Source of the DNA: Tectiglobus sp965215755 | GTDB lineage: Bacteria > Pseudomonadota > Alphaproteobacteria > Rhizobiales > Hyphomicrobiaceae | DNA: 64,000 nucleotides | Direction of reading: 5' to 3' | NCBI GenBank assembly: GCA_965215755.1 | Contig: OZ244119.1 | Coordinates: 6,200,001-6,264,000, forward strand | Shown here: positions 54,085 through 62,605 of the stretch, in pieces | Layout of the letters: the number at the start of each line of letters is the position of its first letter | How positions within the stretch are numbered: position 1 is the stretch's first letter | Translations under genes and position numbers: made by a program | Notes under the pieces: model-generated | What the model saw: the letters and a program-made list of their open reading frames with translations, nothing else | Databases searched by the model: none | What the model was told of the DNA's origin: nothing

Positions 54085-55725
54085 CTAGTGCAACGCACAA
54101 ACGTCGATTTGTCCAGAGGGCGTGTGAGAACATGCTGGGATTGAGTTCTTATTCGGGTACGGCCAAGCCCGTGCAGAAATTTGGTTTTCGGTGACTCTAA
54201 TCGCCATGGAATCTCTCTGTGATCCGCCAAGTGCTTGCCCTGGGACGATTATTGCCGAGAGCCAAGATAAAAAGGCCCTGATGGCCTTGATCAGTGCCGG
54301 TATGCCGATGATCGCGATGACTCTCATCATATTGTAGGCAAGGACGTGCAACGCCATTTCTGTTGCGACGTGTTTGAGCGTTCGCATCTTGAAGTGAGTT
54401 GCACCCATCCAAGCTTTGATCGTGCCAAAGGGATGCTCGGCGGTCTCGCGGCGCGTCGCCATCTTGTCCGGGTTATCTTTAAGGCGCTGTTGCACACGCT
54501 CAAGGACATCTTCGCGTTCCCACCGGGAGATGCGCCGCTCTTTGCTGGGTGTGCAGTGATGCTTGACCGGACAACTTCCGCAAGCCGTTGTCCAATAGCG
54601 ATGTAGCACCTTGCCGCCTTCCTTGCGTGTCATGCGAGAGGTGAGATATTGCCCCGCCGGGCAAACATACCTGTCCCTTTCGGCATCATAGATGAACAAG
54701 CTGCGGTCGAACCGGCCATGTGCCTTGGCATTCGATGTCGTCGGTTTGGGGAGCGTGACCGTGATGTCATCGTCTTCGCAAGTAACGATCTCCTCGCCTT
54801 TATAGTAGCCTTTGTCGGCAACGACATCGAGTTTATCGACACCCAGTGCATCACGTGCCAGGTTGGCCATGTCCGCCAATGCGTTGCGGTCCGACCCGAT
54901 GTTAGTAACTTCGTGCGCAACGATCAGATGGTTCTCGGTATCAACCACACTTTGCACATTGTAGCCGATGATACGGGGATGCCGGCTGGTGATCGCCATG
55001 GAGCGTGCATCCGGGTCTGTTTCCGAGATCTGGTCGGCATCAGTGCGATCCATCTCGGCTTTGATCGCTTCCAACTTTTCGGACTCCTTCTTGAGCCACG
55101 CCATTTTGTCGGTGATCCGCCGAACCTCCGCTTCGCTGACTGGCATGCCGGTTGCCGACTGAACTTCATCAGCGCGATCGAGTTCCGACAGATAACGTCC
55201 GATACGTTCGTCAATCTCTTTGAAGCGCTTGCGCAACTTCTCACGCGTGAAATTCTTGGCCTTGGCGTTCACCGCCTTGAACTTGCTACCGTCAATGGCA
55301 ACGCTGGCACAATCGAGCAGCTTGATGTCACGGCAAAGTGCAATGAATTGGCGGCACACATTACGGATCTCTGGCCCATTGTCCTTGCGGAAATCGGCAA
55401 TGGTCTTGAAGTCGGGCTTGAGTGAGCCTGTCAGCCAGATCAGCTCGACATTGCGGCCGCACTCGCGTTCCAGGCGGCGCGAGGATTGGATCTGATTGAG
55501 ATAACCGTAAACGTAGATCTTGAGTATCGTCGCCGGATGATAACCTGGCCGGCCAGTGGTCTCCGGCACAACATCAAAACCGAGTGCGCTCAAATCTAGT
55601 GCATCAACAAACGCATCGATCGCACGTGCCGGATTATCTTCGCTGACATAGTCGTCGAGCCGCTCGGGAAACAGCGTCGCTTGATTGCGATCAGCACCCT
55701 CGATGAACCGCTTCATGATCCACAC
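54085..55725 (-). CDS. IS1182-family transposase
   Basis: A 546-residue transposase: GRPGYHPATILKIYVYGYLNQIQSSRRLERE, catalytic regions with AIDGSKFKAVNAK and DVVADKGYYKGE, a Cys-rich ACGSCPVKHHC segment and EHPFGTIKAWMGATHFKMRTL. It is related to the truncated copy at 26122 but not closely to the element at 5975. The frame runs through the element's left inverted repeat into flanking DNA, ending at 54085, so the C-terminal tail of about 10 residues is probably not native. Confidence 0.92.
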   Translation of the reverse strand: MWIMKRFIEGADRNQATLFPERLDDYVSEDNPARAIDAFVDALDLSALGFDVVPETTGRPGYHPATILKIYVYGYLNQIQSSRRLERECGRNVELIWLTGSLKPDFKTIADFRKDNGPEIRNVCRQFIALCRDIKLLDCASVAIDGSKFKAVNAKAKNFTREKLRKRFKEIDERIGRYLSELDRADEVQSATGMPVSEAEVRRITDKMAWLKKESEKLEAIKAEMDRTDADQISETDPDARSMAITSRHPRIIGYNVQSVVDTENHLIVAHEVTNIGSDRNALADMANLARDALGVDKLDVVADKGYYKGEEIVTCEDDDITVTLPKPTTSNAKAHGRFDRSLFIYDAERDRYVCPAGQYLTSRMTRKEGGKVLHRYWTTACGSCPVKHHCTPSKERRISRWEREDVLERVQQRLKDNPDKMATRRETAEHPFGTIKAWMGATHFKMRTLKHVATEMALHVLAYNMMRVIAIIGIPALIKAIRAFLSWLSAIIVPGQALGGSQRDSMAIRVTENQISARAWPYPNKNSIPACSHTPSGQIDVCALH

Positions 55726-55786
55726 CGCAGAGAATCAACGAAATAAGTCTATCACAAGCGACGAGCTGTCTTTTCACACACCCTCT
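54115..55786 (-). mobile_element. IS1182-family element B
   Basis: Imperfect inverted repeats AGAGGGCGTGTGAGAA on the left (from 54115) and AGAGGGTGTGTGAAAA as the complement on the right (to 55786) enclose the transposase. Target duplication was not recognised. Confidence 0.75.
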
Positions 55787-55992
55787 CCACTTAGCGGAAG
55801 TGATAGCCGCTCATGAAGTATGTTGATGACGCTGAGCCGTACACATAGTCGAGAGTTATAGTGTGACGGTTCGAAAGCGGATTGAAGCAGCTCCTGACAA
55901 GCGTACTCGTACTCAGTACCCTTTGTTCAGAACTACTTTCAACAAGCCTCTGCACAAACCGATCATTGATCATCTGCAGCCGACTCAGCATT

Positions 55993-56445
55993 CTACACTG
56001 TTGACGGCGCGCCTTTTGAGGGGCGTCGCACAGTAAGCGCCTTAAGTGCGAGCCGAGTCGCCAGTAGTCCTGCAACCAGGCCTGCCACAAAGATCAGAAC
56101 TTCCGAGCGGCCGGTGCCAACGGCGGGGATTGCACCGCCTGGGCAGAATCCAGCAATGCCCCAGCCGATGCCAAAAATTGCCGCTCCTGCAATCAATCGG
56201 ACATCGATATCGTTGCGATCCGGCAAATGGAATTGGTCGGCTAGAAGGGGCCGGTCACGCGTCAGAATTACTCGATAACCGATCAGCGTTGTGAGCAGAG
56301 CGCCACCCATGACAAACATTAAGCTCGGATCCCAGAAGCCGGCAATGTCGAAAAAGTTAAGAACCTTGGCCGGGCTCGCCATGCCAGAAATCATGATGCC
56401 AACACCAAAGGTGATGCCGGCGAACAATGCCATGATGATTTGCAT
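55993..56445 (-). CDS. YeeE/YedE-type half transporter, second subunit
   Basis: A 150-residue membrane protein with four hydrophobic segments and the family's Cys/Gly motif GFCPGGAIPAVGTG. It forms a pair with the gene at 56449, as in other bacterial sulfur loci where two half-size YeeE/YedE-like proteins replace one long one. Likely imports a sulfur anion such as thiosulfate, or a persulfide-type compound; substrate inferred from the family. Confidence 0.85.
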   Translation of the reverse strand: MQIIMALFAGITFGVGIMISGMASPAKVLNFFDIAGFWDPSLMFVMGGALLTTLIGYRVILTRDRPLLADQFHLPDRNDIDVRLIAGAAIFGIGWGIAGFCPGGAIPAVGTGRSEVLIFVAGLVAGLLATRLALKALTVRRPSKGAPSTV

Positions 56446-56448
56446 CGC

Positions 56449-56880
56449 TTAAACTCCCATCACGTGACGGACTAGGAAGACTGTGATGCCTGTTGTGACC
56501 ATAAAGACAAGTGTTGCCACCAATGAGCGGGCGGACAGGCGCGCAAGGCCACAGACACCGTGCCCTGAGGTGCAACCGGATGCCAACGTCACGCCGCAAC
56601 CGACAATGATGCCACCAGCAATGAGCATTGCAGAACCTGTCGGCACGACAATCGGCTGAACGGGTAAGGCCGTCATTGCCGCCACTGTCGGTGCTGAGAC
56701 CATTCCAAGAAGGAATGCCGCGCGCCAGCCCCAATCTTTGGCATCAGAAGGGAAAATAGTGCCAGCAAGGATGCCCGTTGCCCCGGCGATTCGACCGACA
56801 AATAGCATCAGTATGAGTGCGGCTATGCCGATCAGAACACCGCCTGCCAGCGATGCCAGTGGTGTAAAAGTTGTCTCCAC
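56449..56880 (-). CDS. YeeE/YedE-type half transporter, first subunit
   Basis: A 143-residue membrane protein with about four membrane segments and the motif LASGCTSGHGVCGLARLS, whose Cys residues are typical of YeeE/YedE sulfur transporters. Its stop is 3 bases before the partner's start, so the two are translationally coupled. A 48-codon gene lies upstream in the same direction. Confidence 0.87.
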   Translation of the reverse strand: METTFTPLASLAGGVLIGIAALILMLFVGRIAGATGILAGTIFPSDAKDWGWRAAFLLGMVSAPTVAAMTALPVQPIVVPTGSAMLIAGGIIVGCGVTLASGCTSGHGVCGLARLSARSLVATLVFMVTTGITVFLVRHVMGV

Positions 56881-56905
56881 AGAACTCTCCGATTTGTTAC
56901 GGTTC

Positions 56906-57052
56906 TTAGGATAGCACTGCGATCATCGTCATCGTGGCGACGGCGCCCCAGACCAGTGTGTTGACGAACATGCGGAAGATCACGCGATGTTCGTTCGCGC
57001 CAAGTCCCATCAGGTCAGCTGCAAAGTCACCTGGCGATAGAAGCCTTAACAT
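56906..57052 (-). CDS. Small single-pass membrane protein (48 aa)
   Basis: A short gene with GGGAGA before the ATG at 57052. The product begins MLRLLSPGDFAADLMGLGANEHRVIFRM (read in parts) and ends in one hydrophobic segment, NTLVWGAVATMTMIAVLS. It is 25 bases before the transporter pair on the same strand and probably part of that transcript. No family recognised. Confidence 0.6.
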   Translation of the reverse strand: MLRLLSPGDFAADLMGLGANEHRVIFRMFVNTLVWGAVATMTMIAVLS

Positions 57053-57069
57053 TGGTTGTCTCCCATTAC

Positions 57070-57085
57070 ATTCTAATTATTGAAT
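57070..57085. promoter_or_regulatory. Candidate BigR/SqrR-type operator
   Basis: ATTC-N8-GAAT dyad (ATTCTAATTATTGAAT) between two divergent YeeE/YedE units. It agrees with the ATTC-N8-GAAT form I recall for SqrR, and shares TGAATAT with sites at 61578 and 62557. Confidence 0.5.
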
Positions 57086-57278
57086 ATATAATATAGTTCG
57101 ACATGAATGTCATGCCGTGGTGTCGCGGATACCAGTGCAGCGTCGAATAGCGTTCGCGCCCGCCAGCTCACTGTTCACTAGCTACAGCTGCATCACCTTG
57201 TTCTTGACCCACATCAAGATAGTTCCATTCAATACATGCAAATAATCGCATGCAATGAATTGACAAGGAACCCGAGCA

Positions 57279-58361
57279 TTGGACGTACTGTGGTTAGCTG
57301 ACCGGATTGGCGATGCTGGCGTCAATGCCGTTGGTGGTTTTCTGATTGGAGCCATGTTCGGTTTCTTTGCCCAACGCAGCAGGTTCTGCTTGCGCGCAGC
57401 AACGGTTGAGTTTTGGCGTGGCAGTTTGGGACCCAAGACAACAGTGTGGCTGTTGGTGTTTGGGTCTGCATTGCTGGGCACGCAATTGCTTTTTGAATTT
57501 GGCCAACTTGACGATGGCAACGTTCGACAGCTCGCGCAGTCAGGCACATTATCTGGAGCGATGATCGGTGGCTTGATGTTCGGCGCGGGTATGATCCTTG
57601 CGCGGGGCTGTGCAAGCCGGTTACTTGTCCTTTCGGCCACGGGCAATCTACGCGCACTGTTGGCCGGCCTCATTCTTACTGTTGTTGCGCAAGCTTCTTT
57701 GCGCGGTGCGCTTTCGCCTGCGCGTCAGAGCTTGTCTTCTGTCTGGCTTGTGGAAGCCGATGCCCGCAATCTTATGGCGCATTTGCCGGACTACTCAGGA
57801 CTGCTGCTCGGTAGTGCTGCAGTAGTGTTTGCGATCATGCTTTGGCGACAGCTCGGAATGTCGAATGCCAGTCTGGCGACTGCAATCAGCGTTGGAGCGA
57901 CGATTGTCCTAGGCTGGTGGTTCACAGCTCATCTGTCGGCCCAAGCCTTCGACGTGATTGCAATTCAAAGTGTCAGTTTTACCGGGCCATCTACAGACAC
58001 GTTGATGGCTTTCATAAATGAGCCCAATGTGACCTTGAGTTTCGGTCTGGGTCTGGTGCCGGGTGTGTTCGCGGGCTCTCTTGTAGCGGCCTTGCTAGCT
58101 GGAGAGTTCAAGATCCAAAGCTTTGGAGAGAACGCGCCACTGCCACGCTACATCGTTGGGGCGGTGCTCATGGGGTTTGGCAGCATGTTGGCCGGGGGCT
58201 GCGCAGTCGGAGCCGGAGTGACTGGTGGAGCGGTCTTAGCGCTGACGTCTTGGGTTGCTCTTGCTGCCATGTGGGTCGGCGCGGGTTTGGCTGATCTGGT
58301 GTTTGATCGACGGTCTGACAATCTTAAACAGAGGCGGTTTGTGGCTGTAGCGCCAGCATAG
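57279..58361 (+). CDS. YeeE/YedE-family sulfur transporter (long form)
   Basis: A 360-residue membrane protein with about ten membrane segments and the two repeated family motifs: ILARGCASRLLV in the first half and LAGGCAVGAGVTGG in the second, each with its conserved Cys. An earlier Cys motif SRFCLRAA is also typical. Start is TTG 57279. Family members import thiosulfate or, in other lineages, selenium compounds. The Sox context favours sulfur, but the two Sec genes keep selenium possible. Confidence 0.87.
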   Translation: MDVLWLADRIGDAGVNAVGGFLIGAMFGFFAQRSRFCLRAATVEFWRGSLGPKTTVWLLVFGSALLGTQLLFEFGQLDDGNVRQLAQSGTLSGAMIGGLMFGAGMILARGCASRLLVLSATGNLRALLAGLILTVVAQASLRGALSPARQSLSSVWLVEADARNLMAHLPDYSGLLLGSAAVVFAIMLWRQLGMSNASLATAISVGATIVLGWWFTAHLSAQAFDVIAIQSVSFTGPSTDTLMAFINEPNVTLSFGLGLVPGVFAGSLVAALLAGEFKIQSFGENAPLPRYIVGAVLMGFGSMLAGGCAVGAGVTGGAVLALTSWVALAAMWVGAGLADLVFDRRSDNLKQRRFVAVAPA

Positions 58362-58470
58362 TTGGAAGCTTCATAGGTCAGGCTGTCCTCGCCCAGTGTA
58401 TCAATCAGATGGTGCGCGAAACATACGACGATATGGCTTCTTGGTCGCGTACCTTGCTAGAGGAGGAACT

Positions 58471-58989
58471 ATGACGATGAATAGGACAAGCCAGTTGGCA
58501 ATGTGTGCCGCAACGTTTGCTCTCGCAATAGTCGGCTCTATTTCACCAACGCTTTCCGGCAAAGAATTTGCCCCACAACACTACACGCGTAGCGGCTCGT
58601 TTGAGGACGTGTTTGCGGACCTGAAAGACGCTGTGATCAACCGAGGATTGGTGATCGACTATGTTGGACATGTTGACAAGATGTTGGAAAGAACCAGCGC
58701 AGCAGCCGGTAGCGTAACCTCGAGCGGCAGCAAGTCTCCCTACCTCAACGCCAAGTACGTTCAGTTCTGTTCGGCCAAGCTGACCCACTCATCTGTCAGC
58801 GCCAATCCTTTCAACTTGTCGATCTGTCCCTACGTGATCTTCATTTTCGAAGCCAAAACCGATCCAGGCAAGATTGTTGTTGGATATCGGCGACCCATAC
58901 CACCTGGACCATCGCGCCTCACGAAAAAGGCGTTTACTGCGATCGACAAACTGCTCGACGGTATTACAAAGGAAGCCGCGAGCGAGTAG
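58471..58989 (+). CDS. Exported DUF302-domain protein
   Basis: A 172-residue protein with a signal peptide (MTMNRTSQLAMCAATFALAIVGSISPTLS region) and a DUF302 domain (FEDVFADLKDAVINRGLVIDYVGHVDKML). ATG 58471 has a strong GGAGGA site. DUF302 proteins often accompany sulfur-oxidation genes; the function is unproven. It lies 109 bases after the transporter in the same direction. Confidence 0.82.
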   Translation: MTMNRTSQLAMCAATFALAIVGSISPTLSGKEFAPQHYTRSGSFEDVFADLKDAVINRGLVIDYVGHVDKMLERTSAAAGSVTSSGSKSPYLNAKYVQFCSAKLTHSSVSANPFNLSICPYVIFIFEAKTDPGKIVVGYRRPIPPGPSRLTKKAFTAIDKLLDGITKEAASE

Positions 58990-59010
58990 TTGCGCGCTCG
59001 GTTAAGGCCT

Positions 59011-60354
59011 CTATTCAAACTCCATGGAACGGTAGATCCTGCCGGCATTCTGGAGGGCAAGAAACTCATACGTATCGAGGTGGCGGTAAGCAGATTGATC
59101 GATCTTGTAGGCATCTTGCTCACTGCCACCACTGTCGAGAAGCTTTTTTACTTCACTGCGCATGTAGACCAAATAATCACGGGTGTACTTCGTCACCGTT
59201 GCGTAGTCCGTCGGTCCACCGTGGCCGGGAATGACATGCTTGGCACCGAGCGCCACGAAATTCTTCCAGCTTTCAATCCAGCCAGCCGTGTCTGTGTATT
59301 CGAACACCGGTAGCATGCGAATGTGAAACGCCATATCGCCTGCGATCACGACTTTTTTCTTTGGCAACCAGACGCTGATGTCGCCCGGGCTGTGTGCTGG
59401 TCCGAGGTTCAGGATTTCGATCCGTTCACCGCCCATCTCAATCACCAGCTTGTCATCAAAAGTCTTGTCAGGCATCACGACCTTGGTGTTGAAGAACTTA
59501 TCGCGCAACCGGGCTTTCGCTGCGTCGGCAATATCGTATTGTTTCTTTTCAATTTCCGAAGCTGCGTCTGCGTGAGCGATGATTGTCGCACCTTGCTCTT
59601 TCCAGTAGTTGGAGCCGAGCATGGCATGGCCTTGACCATTTTCCAGGACCACGTATTTGACCGGCTGATCCGTCAGCTTCTTTATCTCTGCGTGTAGTGA
59701 TGCGGCGAGCAGATAATTACCGCCAGCATTGACAACCAGCACGCCGTCCTTGGTGATAACAAACGATAGATTGTTGTTGTGGCCAGAGTTCTCATAGGTT
59801 GAGGGCGCCGTTGCGCCGATGGACGACCACACGCCGTCGACAATCTGAACGGGCTTCGAATAGAGAAACGTATCAGTTGCAGCATCCAGCGACGAAACTG
59901 GCAAACCTGCCTTCTTCCAAGCAAAGTAGCCGCCTGGATAATTCATGACGTTCTTATAACCCATGCGCGTCAACATATCCGCAGCAAGCGGACTGCGCTG
60001 GTTGGTGCCGCAATAGACAACGATGGGCTGATCTTTGTTGCGGACCAAGTCTTGAATGCGAAACTCTAGCCAGCCTCTCGGGATGATCGTTGTACCAGGC
60101 GCCCCGATCATGCCGCCGACAATATTCACTTCCCGCTCAGTGCGAACATCGACCACTATAAGGTTCCGATCCTTATCGAGCATGGCCTTGAGTTGCTCGG
60201 TCGTAATGTTCTTTATCCGCGCGTTGACTTCCTTCAGCAGTTTGTCTGGGCTTGAAGTTTCGGCCGAAGCCCACGACGCCAAGGCGACTTGGAGCAGGGC
60301 AATCAGAGCAAGCTTCTTAATTGCCGTGACGGATTGAATGAAAGTATACCTCAT
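59011..60354 (-). CDS. Exported rhodanese plus degenerate MBL-fold protein
   Basis: A 447-residue periplasmic protein: signal peptide (to about ASAE), a rhodanese domain (about 45-150) with active Cys115 in VVYCGTNQRS, and an MBL domain (about 165-440). The MBL HxHxDH motif is replaced: Glu238-Asn-Gly-Gln-Gly-His243, keeping only the last His; later ligands (AHSPGD, GDMAF, PGHGGP) remain. The rhodanese part likely transfers sulfane sulfur. The MBL part may be a binding domain rather than a hydrolase. It is upstream of a YeeE/YedE gene on the same strand. Confidence 0.85.
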   Translation of the reverse strand: MRYTFIQSVTAIKKLALIALLQVALASWASAETSSPDKLLKEVNARIKNITTEQLKAMLDKDRNLIVVDVRTEREVNIVGGMIGAPGTTIIPRGWLEFRIQDLVRNKDQPIVVYCGTNQRSPLAADMLTRMGYKNVMNYPGGYFAWKKAGLPVSSLDAATDTFLYSKPVQIVDGVWSSIGATAPSTYENSGHNNNLSFVITKDGVLVVNAGGNYLLAASLHAEIKKLTDQPVKYVVLENGQGHAMLGSNYWKEQGATIIAHADAASEIEKKQYDIADAAKARLRDKFFNTKVVMPDKTFDDKLVIEMGGERIEILNLGPAHSPGDISVWLPKKKVVIAGDMAFHIRMLPVFEYTDTAGWIESWKNFVALGAKHVIPGHGGPTDYATVTKYTRDYLVYMRSEVKKLLDSGGSEQDAYKIDQSAYRHLDTYEFLALQNAGRIYRSMEFE

Positions 60355-60439
60355 GGCTAATTTTCCTCTCGGAGCAACCTGCGAGTTGTTCTCAGATTTT
60401 GAAGTGTCTGGATGTTATTGCCGTATGATTGATGGCTAA

Positions 60440-61531
60440 TCATTCGTGTCTTGAATCGAACAGTGCTTTCAGCCCACCGACGATGGTTCCTTCCATAAGA
60501 TAGGTTAGGCCAAGCCAAACACCGCACCAGACGGAGACGAGAACAATTGGGGCTGAGAACGCCAATACCGACGCGCCGGAAAGACCTTGGCCAATAGTGC
60601 AGCCGCCGGCATAGACTCCGCCGGTTCCCATCAGCACAGCACCTATTAGGTGCCGACGCATTTCGTGGGCGTCATCCGGCGCCTCCCAGCGAAACTCTCT
60701 TTTGATTGATGCACCAATAAATGCGCCAACCACCACGCCGAATACCGCGGCAATCCCGAACGTCAGAGCGGTGCTGCTCATGGTCATGACAAAGATGAGG
60801 GTCTGCCCAAGCGGTACCGAATAAGCATGCGAAACGAGTGGCTGGGGTTCGAACGGATCCGCACCAAGCCAGCCTGTCGCCCACCAACCCGAAACAATAG
60901 CGAAGCCAACCGCGATGGCCCAAAAGACATGCTTGGTTGATTGACGGAACTTTGCTGAAGAAAGGCACCAGGCAATGAGTGCGAGCGCAACGAGCCATGT
61001 CACAGTCGTTGTCATCAGCGAGCCTGCACCGCCAATCTGCTCGACTGTTCGTGGGAGACCGCTACCACTAGAAGATAACGCCAGAGGATTGAGAACTGCA
61101 ATTCGCAGCAGCGCTGTTGGACCGGCGATAGCTGCATACGCAGAAATGGCAAGCACGAGAAATGTGAAAAGTGCGCGCAAATCCCCGCCGCCAATCCGGG
61201 CGAGGGTGCCGTAACCGCAAGTACCACAAAAGGCCATTCCTATTCCGAACAGCACGCCACCAATGATCCAGACGACCGGGTTGAGGCTCAGTCGATGATA
61301 GAGCGACTGCGAGAAATCAACGAGATCCAGTGCTGCGAGAGACCAGACTCCGAGGATGGCAACGGCCATTGCTAGGCCCCACATCCTGAGTCTCAGATAG
61401 TCTTGCGCAAAGATGGCGTCTTCAATCGCAGCCAGCGTACAGAACCGCCCGAGTCGCGCTGCGAGTCCCAGTACTATTCCGCCTAGTCCGCCGATAACAG
61501 CGACGAGTATTGAAGTCGGCCACTCATCCAT
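60440..61531 (-). CDS. YeeE/YedE-family sulfur transporter (SoxT-like)
   Basis: A 363-residue membrane protein with about ten membrane segments and paired Cys motifs: AARLGRFCTLAAIEDA, GMAFCGTCGYGTLARIGGGDLR and VYAGGCTIGQGLSG. SoxT transporters of Sox loci are of this type. It is the fourth YeeE/YedE-type gene in the sulfur locus and precedes the rhodanese-MBL gene, 85 bases away on the same strand. Thiosulfate uptake is the likely role by family. Confidence 0.87.
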   Translation of the reverse strand: MDEWPTSILVAVIGGLGGIVLGLAARLGRFCTLAAIEDAIFAQDYLRLRMWGLAMAVAILGVWSLAALDLVDFSQSLYHRLSLNPVVWIIGGVLFGIGMAFCGTCGYGTLARIGGGDLRALFTFLVLAISAYAAIAGPTALLRIAVLNPLALSSSGSGLPRTVEQIGGAGSLMTTTVTWLVALALIAWCLSSAKFRQSTKHVFWAIAVGFAIVSGWWATGWLGADPFEPQPLVSHAYSVPLGQTLIFVMTMSSTALTFGIAAVFGVVVGAFIGASIKREFRWEAPDDAHEMRRHLIGAVLMGTGGVYAGGCTIGQGLSGASVLAFSAPIVLVSVWCGVWLGLTYLMEGTIVGGLKALFDSRHE

Positions 61532-61565
61532 AGCGGCCTCCCAACCAGCTCAGATAGTGCAGACA

Positions 61566-61586
61566 TATATAATTTTTTGAATATTA
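61566..61586. promoter_or_regulatory. AT-rich candidate operator
   Basis: TATATAATTTTTTGAATATTA lies in the divergent-free gap before the YeeE/YedE gene; it contains ATAAT...ATTAT and the shared TTGAATAT block, probably bound by the neighbouring ArsR-type sensor. Confidence 0.45.
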
Positions 61587-61621
61587 TAGATTGAAGCGGA
61601 CAAAGCCTGCAATCACTTTAT

Positions 61622-61984
61622 TCACTCATAGGAGTCAGACTCGGGACCACAATAGAGATCGTAGACGGTCTCCATCATCTTCTGGGCGCGCGCATCCTGG
61701 ATGCTGTAGTAGATAGCTTTGCCATCGCGTCGCGCTTCAATAATCCCCTCAGCGCGGAGTCGTGCCAATTGCTGCGAAACCGCAGGTTGCCTGAGCGAGA
61801 GGATCTCTTCGAGCTCGGTTACCGACTTCTCGCCATGTGCAAGATAGCACAAGATCATGAGGCGACCTTCGTGGCTAAGCGCTTTCATCATCGCTGTCGC
61901 CAATTTCGCCTTCTCCGACATAGCGTCGAGCTGCTCGTCATCTTGGAAGATTGTAGAAAGTGGAACTACCACAGCGCAATCCAA
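61622..61984 (-). CDS. soxR: ArsR-type sulfide/persulfide sensor (BigR/SqrR/SoxR-like)
   Basis: A 120-residue winged-helix repressor: MKALSHEGRLMILCYL, then VTELEEILSLRQPAVSQQLARLRAEGIIEARRDGKAIYYS. Two Cys, Cys46 and Cys112, are 66 residues apart, exactly as the redox pair of BigR (42/108) and SqrR (41/107). It would release DNA when persulfide links them. Start TTG 61984 directly follows the soxS stop; ATG 61921 is possible. It probably controls the sulfur operons here. Confidence 0.87.
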   Translation of the reverse strand: MDCAVVVPLSTIFQDDEQLDAMSEKAKLATAMMKALSHEGRLMILCYLAHGEKSVTELEEILSLRQPAVSQQLARLRAEGIIEARRDGKAIYYSIQDARAQKMMETVYDLYCGPESDSYE

Positions 61985-62368
61985 TCAGTTCTTTGTCTCG
62001 GTCAGCAAGTTGGGCTTTGGTAGCTTCTTAAGCATTTGACCCAGAAGTCCCCAGAAGAAGTCCTCTCCAGGATAGCCGCGTATGCGACCAATCTCTCGAC
62101 CCTCGTCCACAAGTATGAAGGTCGGTGTGTATCCTCCTTTTACAAGGAAACGCAAGTCAACGGGTAAAGGATCATGAATATCCAAGCGACGCAGTGGCGC
62201 CTGCCGTCCTTCCGGTGTCTTATGATAGATCACTCCGATCTCTTCATCCCACCGTTCGCACCAAGGGCAACCGTGTTCTTCGAGCATGACTAGTTCGGCG
62301 GCTCGCGCCTGATTAAATGCCAGCGAGATCGCCAGGATTATCATTGCGAGATTGAGCGCATTCCGCAT
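61985..62368 (-). CDS. soxS: SoxS-like periplasmic thioredoxin-family protein
   Basis: A 127-residue exported thioredoxin-like protein with a signal peptide (MRNALNLAMIILAISLA... to ARAA) and a Cys34-Pro-Trp-Cys37 site, then GYTPTFILVDEGREIGRI with the cis-Pro. SoxS of Paracoccus reactivates the SoxYZ carrier. It lies next to the SoxR-like gene and divergent from soxV, as in known sox loci. ATG 62368 was preferred over 62395. Confidence 0.85.
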   Translation of the reverse strand: MRNALNLAMIILAISLAFNQARAAELVMLEEHGCPWCERWDEEIGVIYHKTPEGRQAPLRRLDIHDPLPVDLRFLVKGGYTPTFILVDEGREIGRIRGYPGEDFFWGLLGQMLKKLPKPNLLTETKN

Positions 62369-62543
62369 GACGTGCCACCGATGGTTGGTCTGCATTCCCT
62401 AACACTTAGCATATTCGAAGGGTATGTGCTTCGTTGATCGCCGCGTCTACCGGACACGTCATTCACCCTGGTGATTTAGTTCCGGTTGTGTGCGGCCATC
62501 TGAAAGAAATGTCCGACAGAGACTTTCCTTGAGCTAAAACTTC

Positions 62544-62566
62544 ACATATAAAAGTATGAATATATT
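62544..62566. promoter_or_regulatory. AT-rich candidate operator before soxV
   Basis: ACATATAAAAGTATGAATATATT sits between soxS and soxV and shares TGAATAT and the ATATAA...TATATTA pattern with the sites near 57070 and 61566. Confidence 0.45.
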
Positions 62567-62605
62567 AGGCGCTCGTACGTCAAGTTGCAACAAGGCCAAG
62601 CCGCA

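Noticed and set aside
54649..55425. Long plus-strand frame opposite the IS1182 transposase
   Set aside because: It is the antisense shadow of the transposase; no independent ribosome site or family.
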